Positions 15,261 through 20,679 of a stretch of 20,688 nt of DNA are shown piece by piece. Every line of letters begins with the position of its first letter. The stretch's first letter is position 1. This stretch comes from CAILLO01 sp964579735 (lineage in GTDB: Bacteria; Bacillota; Clostridia; Saccharofermentanales; UBA5734): assembly GCA_964579735.1 (NCBI GenBank), contig CAZOHH010000041.1, positions 1 to 20,688 on the forward strand. The letters run 5' to 3'. Position numbers and translations under genes: made by a program. The notes beneath the pieces are model-generated. The model ran no database searches. It saw nothing but the letters and a program-made list of their open reading frames with translations, and was not told where the DNA came from.

Positions 15261-16876
15261 GCGCCTTCCCCCCCTTCCTCTTCTTCGCCGAGGGCGCTCT
15301 GGATCTCCCAGACGCGCCGGTAGAGGCCGGGTCGGGCGAGCAGCTCCTCGTGCGTGCCGGACTCGGAGATGCGGCCGTGCTCGAGCACGAGGATGCGGTC
15401 CGCCTCCGACAGAGTGGAGATGCGGTGGGAGATGATGAAGGTCGTGGCCCGGTGGTGGCGCGCGGCCAGCTCCGTCCGGATCTTCGAGTCCGTTTCGGTG
15501 TCTACCGCGGACAGGGAGTCGTCGAAGACCACGACCGGACATTCCCGGATCAGGGACCGCGCCATGGCGATCCGCTGGCGCTGGCCGCCGGACAGCGTCA
15601 CGCCGCGTTCGCCGACCACGGTCTCGTAGCCCTTCTCGAAGGAGAGGATGTCGTCGTGGACCGAAGCCATGCGGGCCGCCTCGTGGACGGCGGGGTCCTC
15701 GGCGTCGGGACGGGGCAGCCGGATGTTCTCCTTCAGGGAGCGTGAAAACAGGAAGGCCTCCTGGAGCACGAGCCCGACATTGCGNNNNNNNNNNNNNNNN
15801 NNNNNNNNNNNNNNNNNNNNNNNNNNNNNNNNNNNNNNNNNNNNNNNNNNNNNNNNNNNNNNNNNNNNNNNNNNNNNNNNNNNNGAGATCTGCATCTTGC
15901 CTGCGTCGGCGAGCGTGCGCGCCAGACCGCGCAGCGGCCACAGCAGCATGTCGACATAGGCGATGAAGGCGAGCAAGGTGCCGAGGCTCATCCCGGCCTC
16001 CACGACCCGATAGGTTCCGAAGACGGCGACGGCTCCCATCTGTACGAGGCAGAGGAAGTCGGAGAACATCCAGAAGTTTCCGATGATGCGAATGAGCTTC
16101 ATGCCCAGGTCGCGCAGCGCGCGGTTGCCCTCCTCGAACTTCTCGGTCTCGAAGGCCTGTCTCGCGAAGGCCTTGACGACGCGAACGCCGGTCAGGTTCT
16201 CCTGGAGGAGCGTGGAAAGAGCCCCCTCGGCCTCGTCCCAGGACTGGAACGCTTCCCTTTCCTTGCGGAAATAGAGGAAGGACGTCACGAAGACCACGGG
16301 AGTCACCGCGATCGAGACCAACGCCATCAGGGGGTCGAGGGCGAACATCAGGCCGGCGGAGAACAGGATCAGCGCGAGGCAGCGCACGATCTCGAGCAGC
16401 TGAATGGCGAGGAACTTGCGGACCGTGTCGACGTCGGAGGTGCAGCGCTGGACGAGGTCCCCCGTCTCCGCCTTCGCATGGTAGGAGTAGGGGAGGGCGC
16501 CGAGGTGGGTATACAGGCGCATGCGGATCGTGCGCGCGGTCTTCTCGGACACCACGGCCATCCACTTGCCCTTGTAGAATTCGATCACGCCGCTGACCGC
16601 GTTGACGAGGACGATGGCGAGACCGCACAGCCAGAGGTTCGCGACGAAGAAGTCCCGGGAGCCGACTTCGCCATAAAGGCTCTGGAAGAAGGGCGGAAGG
16701 ACCGGGGGCTGGCCGTCGATCACGGTGTCGACCACGAATCGGAAGACCAGCGGGGTGACCATGGCCAGGGCCGCTGAGAGCAACGTAAAAAGGACCGACC
16801 CCGTGTAGGGAGCGGCCGTACCTTTGAGAAAACCGGTCAGTCGGTCGACCGTGCTGCGTACATTCAGTCTTTTCAT
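15257..16876 (-). CDS. Half-ABC multidrug-type exporter, degenerate-site subunit (interrupted by an assembly gap)
   Basis: The membrane domain occupies residues 1 to about 320 and reads cleanly to residue 330, where a block of 100 N begins. After the gap the ATPase resumes at the Q-loop (NVGLVLQEAF). It then shows signature LSGGQRQR, Walker B VVFDDSLS with Asp in place of the catalytic Glu, and H-loop ISHRIS. Walker A falls in the gap and cannot be seen. Asp in Walker B is the hallmark of the non-hydrolysing site in heterodimeric exporters, and the partner supplies the hydrolysing one. ATG 16876 has no proper ribosome binding site; the -10 box lies only 9 nt upstream, suggesting a (near-)leaderless mRNA. 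The gene is divergent from a MATE efflux gene. The true length is uncertain because of the gap. Confidence 0.9.
   Translation of the reverse strand: MKRLNVRSTVDRLTGFLKGTAAPYTGSVLFTLLSAALAMVTPLVFRFVVDTVIDGQPPVLPPFFQSLYGEVGSRDFFVANLWLCGLAIVLVNAVSGVIEFYKGKWMAVVSEKTARTIRMRLYTHLGALPYSYHAKAETGDLVQRCTSDVDTVRKFLAIQLLEIVRCLALILFSAGLMFALDPLMALVSIAVTPVVFVTSFLYFRKEREAFQSWDEAEGALSTLLQENLTGVRVVKAFARQAFETEKFEEGNRALRDLGMKLIRIIGNFWMFSDFLCLVQMGAVAVFGTYRVVEAGMSLGTLLAFIAYVDMLLWPLRGLARTLADAGKMQIXXXXXXXXXXXXXXXXXXXXXXXXXXXXXXXXXXRNVGLVLQEAFLFSRSLKENIRLPRPDAEDPAVHEAARMASVHDDILSFEKGYETVVGERGVTLSGGQRQRIAMARSLIRECPVVVFDDSLSAVDTETDSKIRTELAARHHRATTFIISHRISTLSEADRILVLEHGRISESGTHEELLARPGLYRRVWEIQSALGEEEEGGEGA
15785..15884. 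other. Assembly gap (100 N)
   Basis: Exactly 100 undetermined bases lie inside the ATPase domain of the first exporter subunit. One hundred is the usual placeholder for a gap of unknown size. Compared with the paralogue next door, roughly 100-118 residues (300-350 nt) should lie between the flanking motifs, more than 100 N can hold. The frame being kept across the gap is therefore coincidental, and coordinates to the right may be shifted in the real genome. Confidence 0.97.
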
Positions 16877-16885
16877 CGCCCCGTC

Positions 16886-16915
16886 ATTCTACCCCAGGCC
16901 ACCGAGGTTGCGCAA
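16886..16915 (-). promoter_or_regulatory. Candidate promoter of the ABC exporter operon
   Basis: On the minus strand TAGAAT (16891-16886) lies 18 nt from TTGCGC (16915-16910). The -35 is part of the 8-bp palindrome TTGCGCAA (16908-16915), a possible operator. The -10 ends 9 nt before ATG 16876, so transcription would begin at or within a few bases of the start codon. Confidence 0.45.
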
Positions 16916-16972
16916 TCCATCGGCAGGGTTCGGGAATGCGAAATGCATCTACTCAAAACCAACCCGCGAGGG

Positions 16973-16978
16973 TATCAT
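16973..16978 (+). promoter_or_regulatory. Candidate -10 box of the MATE gene (leaderless type)
   Basis: TATCAT (5 of 6) lies 9 nt before ATG 16988, the same spacing as on the divergent exporter side. No clear -35 is seen at 17 nt. If real, the mRNA would start at or next to the ATG. The 111-nt divergent region between the two efflux units contains nothing else beyond this and the TTGCGCAA palindrome. Confidence 0.4.
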
Positions 16979-16987
16979 GTACGGAGC

Positions 16988-18367
16988 ATGAAAACGATGA
17001 ACGACGCAGCCCTCTCCTCCGGGACCCCCCGCGCCCGCCGGCCCCTCTTCCGCAGGGACGTGATTTCCGCTATCCTGCGGCTCTCCTGGCCCGCCATCCT
17101 CGAGCAGGTGCTGCTCATGATGGGCGGGATGGTCGTCGCGGCCTTCCTCGGCAAGTACTCCACCGCGGTCCTCTCCGCGGTCGGTCTCGTCAACATGGTC
17201 ATGGTCGTCCTCCAGACGGCTTTCGCAGGTCTTGCGACCGGCGCGACCGTCGTCGTCGCCCGCATCGTCGGCGAAGGGGACCGCGACGGAGCCCGCAACG
17301 CGCTCTTCCAATCCCTGATCATGGCCCTCGGCCTCTCCATCCTCGTCACGGGTGCGACCATAGCCTTCGCCGAGCCGCTGCTCGCCCTCTTCTCCAGTCC
17401 CAACAGCGCCGACGCCCTCGCCCTCGCGCCGGGATACTTCCGCATCCTCATGTACAGCATGCCTTTCCTGGTCGTCGACATGACCATCGCGGCCGCCATG
17501 CGCGGCGCCGGCGACACGCTGACTCCCATGCTCGTCACGGCGGTCGGAAGCGTCGTGAACATCGTCCTCTGCATCCTGCTGATCGGCCCGATGGGCATCG
17601 TCGGCGCCGGCATCGCCCTTTCCTCCTCGCGGGTCGTTTCGGCCGTCCTCCGCGTGGTCCTCATGTTCCTCTATCGGAAGAAGCTCTATCTTGCGCTCTC
17701 CGAACGCTACCGGCTGGACTGGGTCCTGATGGCCCGCGTCTTCCGACAGGGATTGCCGGCTTTCCTCGAGCAGGCCGTGATGCAGGGCGGATTCCTCATG
17801 ACGAGCGGAGTCCTTTTCGGCCTCGGCACCGCGACCTATGCTTCGTGGACCGTCGGAGTCAACATGAACTCCCTGGCCTTCATGCCCATCTTCGGACTCG
17901 CCGTCGCGACGACCACGTATGTCGGACAGGCCCTCGGAGCGGGTCGACTCGACGACGCCACCGACGGGGTCCGCGAATCCGTCCGCCTCGCCGTCGTCTC
18001 GATCTCTCTGATCGGACTCCTCGCCGCGATCTTCGCCGACCCGCTCGCCAGGCTCTTCTCGAACGACGAGGAGGTCGTCCGCACCGGCATCGCGCTGATC
18101 CGCTTCTTCGCGGTGCTCGAGCCTCTCCTCGCCATCATGAACGTCTGCGCGGGCACCCTCCGTGCCGGCGGCGACATCGCCTACGTCACCGTGACGGCCT
18201 TCGTCGGACTATGGGTCTTCCGCGTCGGACTTTCCTTCGTGCTGATCCGTTTCGCAGGACTCGGACTCGAGGGAGTGATGGCCGGCACCGCCTGCGACTT
18301 CATCGCGCGCGCCGCACTCTACGGTATCCGCGTCAAGCGCGGCCGCTGGAAGTATCGCACGGTCTAG
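16988..18367 (+). CDS. MATE-family multidrug/Na+(H+) antiporter
   Basis: 459 residues from ATG 16988, with twelve hydrophobic segments in two six-helix halves. Family features include PAILEQ in TM1, the MRGAGDT motif after TM5 and its second-half counterpart LRAGGD, QALGAGR in the loop after TM8, and PAFLEQ in TM7. MATE proteins expel cationic drugs and metabolites in exchange for Na+ or H+. A longer reading from 16943 adds 15 residues but would begin upstream of the -10 at 16973-16978, so 16988 is preferred; ATG 16997 is also possible. The gene is divergent from the ABC exporter operon, suggesting shared control of two efflux systems. It converges on the transglutaminase gene and shares the stop palindrome CTAG (18364-18367). 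Confidence 0.93.
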   Translation: MKTMNDAALSSGTPRARRPLFRRDVISAILRLSWPAILEQVLLMMGGMVVAAFLGKYSTAVLSAVGLVNMVMVVLQTAFAGLATGATVVVARIVGEGDRDGARNALFQSLIMALGLSILVTGATIAFAEPLLALFSSPNSADALALAPGYFRILMYSMPFLVVDMTIAAAMRGAGDTLTPMLVTAVGSVVNIVLCILLIGPMGIVGAGIALSSSRVVSAVLRVVLMFLYRKKLYLALSERYRLDWVLMARVFRQGLPAFLEQAVMQGGFLMTSGVLFGLGTATYASWTVGVNMNSLAFMPIFGLAVATTTYVGQALGAGRLDDATDGVRESVRLAVVSISLIGLLAAIFADPLARLFSNDEEVVRTGIALIRFFAVLEPLLAIMNVCAGTLRAGGDIAYVTVTAFVGLWVFRVGLSFVLIRFAGLGLEGVMAGTACDFIARAALYGIRVKRGRWKYRTV

Positions 18368-19752
18368 TAGTATTTCTGCTTCGTGTACCTGCCGCCGACG
18401 ATGTTGTCATAGATCTGCTGGTTGGAGATGCTGTGGCCGAAGGTGGCGTCGAACAGCTGCCATCCAGAGCCGTTGATGTACACCCAGGAGAACCCGTTGA
18501 CCTTGACCCAGCCCTTGCCTTCGAAATAGACCTCGTTCCAGGCGTGGTACACGCCGTTCGGCGCGAGTCCCATGACGAGGCGGACGGGAATTCCCTGGGA
18601 TCGGAGCATCGAGGAGAGAAGCGCCGAATAGTCGAAGCAGATTCCCTTCTTCGTGGATAGCGTGCGGTCCGGATCCGGGACGTAGATGACGACGAGGCCG
18701 GCGTTGATGTCGGAGGCCAGCTGGGAGTCGTAGGAGATGTTGGCGATGATGTAGCGATAGACCGCGTCGACCTTGTCGAGAGCGGCGGTGAGGCCTGAGC
18801 AGAGCTGGTTCGCCTTCGCCACGCAGGCCGACGAATAGGAGAAGTCGGAGAACTGATGGGAGACCAGGAATGGCGCGAGTCCACTGTCCAGAGACACCGA
18901 GAAGGTCTGCGTCGGGAGCAGCGAGGAGTAGTTGCTCGTCGCCGGATCCGTGCGCTTGTAGACGCTGACCGTGTAGGTGCCGGACCCCATCTGCAGGGGG
19001 ATCCCCTCGTAGGCGCCGCGCCGCAGCAGGGTGTACTGGTAGGTGTCGGCTGGGGTCGCGCCGCTCTTGGAGACGATGACCTTGATGCGGATCGTAGGAT
19101 CCGACGCGAAGGAGCTGGAGACCTTGACCAGAATCAGGCCGCGGTTCGCCTTGCCCGTGTCGAGAGTCGCCGTGCCGTCGGCGTTCGAGATGAGGTTCTG
19201 GTTATCCGGGTAGTCGTCCCGGAAGATCACCGGATAGGGACCTGAGATGATCGTCGCAGGGGCCGAGGTCGGTCGGGTCGTGGGCGTTGCGGTCGGAGCT
19301 CTCGTCGCCGTCGGCCTCGGGGTCGCGGAAGGAGCTTTCGTCGTTGTCGGCTTCGGGGTCGCTGTGGCTCCATTCGTGACGGTCGGAGCCTTCGTCGGCG
19401 TCGGCCAGGGCGTCGGGTTCTCCGTAGCCGTGGGCGACTCTGTGCCGGAGGGGTCGTCGCTGGGTTCCGGTGTAGGCGAACCTTCCTCGGTTGGGCCGGG
19501 GGTCACGGTGGCGGAAGGTTCCGAGGTCGGAACTGGGGAAGAAGTCGGATTCGCCGTAGCAACGAGGGTCGGCGAAGGGGATGCCGAGGGGGAGAGAGAG
19601 GGAATCAGGGTCGGCAGCACTTTCGCGCAGGCTGCGACCAGGAGGACGGCAAGGACGATTTCGACCAAAGGCAGGGCACGCCGAAAACGGGTCCTGTGCG
19701 AGGACGAGTTCACTGGAGGAGTCGGGGGCGGAGTCGTCGTCTCGATCGGCAA
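18364..19752 (-). CDS. Membrane-anchored transglutaminase-like protein with long Pro/Thr linker
   Basis: 462 residues from the TTG at 19752. A cytoplasmic tail leads to one membrane segment (LPLVEIVLAVLLVAAC, about residues 28-48). A low-complexity Pro/Thr/Ser linker of about 110 residues follows (repeated TPKPT, TKAPS and TRAPT units), then a beta-rich domain and a transglutaminase-core domain. The catalytic triad is visible: C372 (KGICFDYSALL), H403 (YHAWNEV) and D435 (LFDATF). Such domains act as peptidases, amidases or crosslinkers at the cell surface; the target is unknown. TTG was chosen because AAAGGA (19760-19765) precedes it by 7 nt. The ATGs at 19809 and 19833 lack ribosome binding sites and lie on or before the -10 box, but cannot be excluded. 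Confidence 0.87.
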   Translation of the reverse strand: MPIETTTPPPTPPVNSSSHRTRFRRALPLVEIVLAVLLVAACAKVLPTLIPSLSPSASPSPTLVATANPTSSPVPTSEPSATVTPGPTEEGSPTPEPSDDPSGTESPTATENPTPWPTPTKAPTVTNGATATPKPTTTKAPSATPRPTATRAPTATPTTRPTSAPATIISGPYPVIFRDDYPDNQNLISNADGTATLDTGKANRGLILVKVSSSFASDPTIRIKVIVSKSGATPADTYQYTLLRRGAYEGIPLQMGSGTYTVSVYKRTDPATSNYSSLLPTQTFSVSLDSGLAPFLVSHQFSDFSYSSACVAKANQLCSGLTAALDKVDAVYRYIIANISYDSQLASDINAGLVVIYVPDPDRTLSTKKGICFDYSALLSSMLRSQGIPVRLVMGLAPNGVYHAWNEVYFEGKGWVKVNGFSWVYINGSGWQLFDATFGHSISNQQIYDNIVGGRYTKQKYY

Positions 19753-19807
19753 ATCGTCGTCCTTTCCCTCCGGGCGAATCGCATCGACGCCTTGGAAGAA
19801 CGTCCTC

Positions 19808-19816
19808 ATTATATCA
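19808..19816 (-). promoter_or_regulatory. Extended -10 promoter of the transglutaminase gene
   Basis: TGATATAAT on the minus strand combines a perfect TATAAT with the TGn extension, identical to the box of the PAS-GGDEF gene. Transcription should start near 19801, giving a leader of about 50 nt before TTG 19752. No strong -35 is needed with this type of -10. Confidence 0.55.
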
Positions 19817-19863
19817 GACGACGGGACATCCAACCGCTCGAGGGAGCCCTTTCACAAAAGGTG

Positions 19864-19892
19864 TTGACAGTCAAGGGCAATCGTGTTACGTT
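19864..19892 (+). promoter_or_regulatory. Promoter of the riboswitch RNA
   Basis: A perfect TTGACA (19864-19869) is 17 nt from TACGTT (19887-19892). The predicted start near 19899 lies just before helix P1 of the riboswitch at 19905, as expected for a riboswitch leader. Confidence 0.65.
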
Positions 19893-19902
19893 GTCTCCAG
19901 AG

Positions 19903-19998
19903 AGTCCTTAACCGAACGGGCAAAACCGGCGAAAGCCGGCGACGCAAAGCTAGAGGGCCTTCCTTTTGAGGATGGCAGCCAGCTCCCGAAAGAAGGAT
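19903..19998 (+). promoter_or_regulatory. c-di-GMP-I (GEMM-I) riboswitch
   Basis: The core pattern is clear. It has GGGCAAAACC, a hairpin CCGGC-GAAA-GCCGG (19926-19939) carrying the GNRA tetraloop, then GACGCAAAGC. A second helix follows with CCTT...GATGGCAGCC, matching the tetraloop-receptor side and the conserved UGGCAGCC. P1 is closed by TCCTT (19905-19909) with AAGGA (19993-19997). The class binds c-di-GMP; a related variant prefers c-AMP-GMP, and telling them apart needs alignment at the ligand-contact G, which looks retained. The 3' strand of P1 is also a ribosome binding site for ATG 20005 (7-nt spacing). Ligand binding would stabilise P1 and hide it, giving a translational OFF switch if that ORF is real. 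A weak AAGAAC/GTTCTT hairpin followed by TT lies at 20011-20030. Confidence 0.92.
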
Positions 19999-20004
19999 TT
20001 TGTT

Positions 20005-20190
20005 ATGTTCAAGAACTTGGATGTTCTTTTCGTCGATTCAGCGAAGCTGGATCCTTCATCCAGACACGATAGAGAGATGTGCGAGGGCCTTTGGTCCTCT
20101 GTTCCTACGTCTTCAGCTGATTCCGCCCCCCATATGGAAATCCAGGATTCACTGGAAGGAATTCGCATGCGCATCTGCATGGGAAGATAG
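20005..20190 (+). CDS. Small ORF directly under the riboswitch (doubtful coding)
   Basis: 61 residues starting MFKNLDVLFVDSAKLD, with AAGGA at 19993-19997 as ribosome binding site. No family is recognised. Only about 34 of 60 codons end in G or C by hand count, far below the neighbouring genes, and rare-looking AGA and TCA codons are frequent. Several strong hairpins lie within it (20047-20063, 20083-20099, 20141-20156), more typical of structured RNA than coding sequence. It could be a regulated short peptide, the 5' piece of a gene broken by an insertion, or simply part of a non-coding RNA. Confidence 0.25.
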   Translation: MFKNLDVLFVDSAKLDPSSRHDREMCEGLWSSVPTSSADSAPHMEIQDSLEGIRMRICMGR

Positions 20191-20228
20191 AAGAAGTGTT
20201 CCAAGGGACCGCCGCTGCATCCAGCGGC
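20047..20228 (+). ncRNA. Hairpin-rich RNA tract downstream of the riboswitch
   Basis: Consecutive perfect or near-perfect hairpins occur: CTGGAT/ATCCAG with a 5-nt loop (20047-20063); GAGGGCC/GGTCCTC with a TTT loop and one G-U pair (20083-20099); TCCAG/CTGGA with a 6-nt loop (20141-20156); GCCGCTG/CAGCGGC with loop CATC (20211-20228). The stretch from 20229 to 20311 has only short possible stems such as AGCG-CAA-CGCT. No known RNA family was recognised. The density of hairpins on the strand transcribed from the riboswitch promoter suggests one long structured transcript. Confidence 0.45.
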
Positions 20229-20311
20229 AGAGGAGACGGAAGCGCAACGCTTTGAAGGCGGTATCGGTTCAGAAGAGTCGCAGTCCGGTCGGCGCGTGAG
20301 ACAAACGGTGC

Positions 20312-20497
20312 AACATAGGGTACCTGCCCGCCTTCCAAAGCGGGCACCAGGACCAAAGGGGTCGGGAGGAGGTGGATCGGGAAAGGTCGAAGGGGATAGG
20401 CTGCGTTCGAGTTCGTCAGGGACTTCGAATCCGACGACCTCCGAAAGTGGAGAAAACCCAGAAAGACCGTAGAACACTACTTTGCGTACCCTATGTT
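20312..20497 (+). ncRNA. Structured RNA domain closed by a perfect 12-bp inverted repeat (retron-like geometry)
   Basis: AACATAGGGTAC (20312-20323) and GTACCCTATGTT (20486-20497) are exact inverted repeats around 162 nt. Inside are TGCCCGC/GCGGGCA with an 8-nt loop (20325-20346) and GACC/GGTC (20351-20363). A longer element is closed by GGAGGT/ACCTCC (20368-20373 with 20437-20442) and contains TTCGAG/TTCGAA (20406-20429). Next come an A-rich single-stranded stretch and the right repeat. Retron msr-msd RNAs have this plan: a1/a2 repeats of similar length, short msr hairpins, a longer msd hairpin, and a protein gene downstream. The usual TAGC branch context after a1 is missing; the nearest candidate is the G of TGC at 20325-20327. 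A small inverted-repeat DNA element or another structured RNA remains possible. Confidence 0.45.
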
Positions 20498-20499
20498 AA

Positions 20500-20528
20500 T
20501 TGACAAGAAGAATAAATGGCAGTAGATT
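20500..20528 (+). promoter_or_regulatory. Candidate internal promoter for the gene starting at 20680
   Basis: A perfect TTGACA (20500-20505) and TAGATT (20523-20528, 4 of 6) are separated by 17 nt, 3 nt after the right inverted repeat. Transcription from about 20535 would give a 145-nt structured leader. A small hairpin AGTGTT-ACAA-AACACT follows at about 20540-20555. Confidence 0.5.
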
Positions 20529-20563
20529 GATGTTGCAATAGTGTTACAAAACACTTGCGCAGA

Positions 20564-20645
20564 GGTTGCTGCCCAAGGATTGGGGATGCATTGATCCATA
20601 CGCCTTATTTGGGCACCTGGCGTATGGGGAGCGAATGGTGCAACC
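20564..20645 (+). promoter_or_regulatory. Pseudoknot-capable leader structure upstream of the 20680 gene
   Basis: An outer helix GGTTGC (20564-20569) pairs with GCAACC (20640-20645). Inside, CCATACGCC (20596-20604) and GGCGTATGG (20619-20627) form a perfect 9-bp stem with a 14-nt loop. TTGGGCA in that loop (20609-20615) is the exact complement of TGCCCAA (20570-20576), allowing a 7-bp pseudoknot plus a G-U extension. The compact arrangement looks like a riboswitch aptamer, a ribozyme-like fold or the protein-binding part of a guide RNA. It matches no class I can name with confidence. Confidence 0.5.
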
Positions 20646-20649
20646 GGCC

Positions 20650-20677
20650 CCGATTCCTACCGAGAAGGAGGAATCGG
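20650..20677 (+). promoter_or_regulatory. Hairpin overlapping the ribosome binding site of the 20680 gene
   Basis: CCGATTCCT (20650-20658) and AGGAATCGG (20669-20677) form a perfect 9-bp stem with a 10-nt loop. The ribosome binding site AAGGAGG (20665-20671) lies partly in the loop and partly in the 3' arm, 8 nt before ATG 20680. Opening or closing this stem could control translation, by the upstream pseudoknot, by c-di-GMP through the riboswitch, or by the encoded protein. Confidence 0.6.
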
Positions 20678-20679
20678 AG

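Noticed and set aside
15261..16628. Upstream extension of the second ABC subunit into a 1060-residue protein
   Set aside because: Residues upstream of the ATG at 15260 are Arg/Pro-rich and read out of frame through the first ABC subunit and across the N gap. The first subunit is in a different frame with clear motifs.
19260..19600. Repetitive DNA (GTCGG-type units) as a possible CRISPR or tandem-repeat locus
   Set aside because: The repeats are irregular and encode the TP-rich linker of the transglutaminase-like protein. There are no constant-length repeats with unique spacers, and no CRISPR array is seen anywhere in the window.
19247..19867. Plus-strand Val/Gly-rich frame opposite the transglutaminase linker
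   Set aside because: It is the mirror of the Pro/Thr linker repeats on the minus strand; no ribosome binding site or fold is evident.
20079..20083. GTGCG as the 5' end of a group II intron whose protein would start at 20680, about 600 nt downstream
   Set aside because: The distance and the hairpin over the ribosome binding site fit, but the six bases before it (AGAGAT) have no matching exon-binding sequence in the tract. The diagnostic domain V would lie outside the window. Kept only as an alternative for the right-edge gene.
20312..20497. Miniature inverted-repeat transposable element
   Set aside because: The 12-bp repeats could be terminal repeats, but the flanking bases (GGTGC on the left, AATTG on the right) show no target-site duplication. 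The interior is rich in RNA hairpins, and no second copy is visible in the window.
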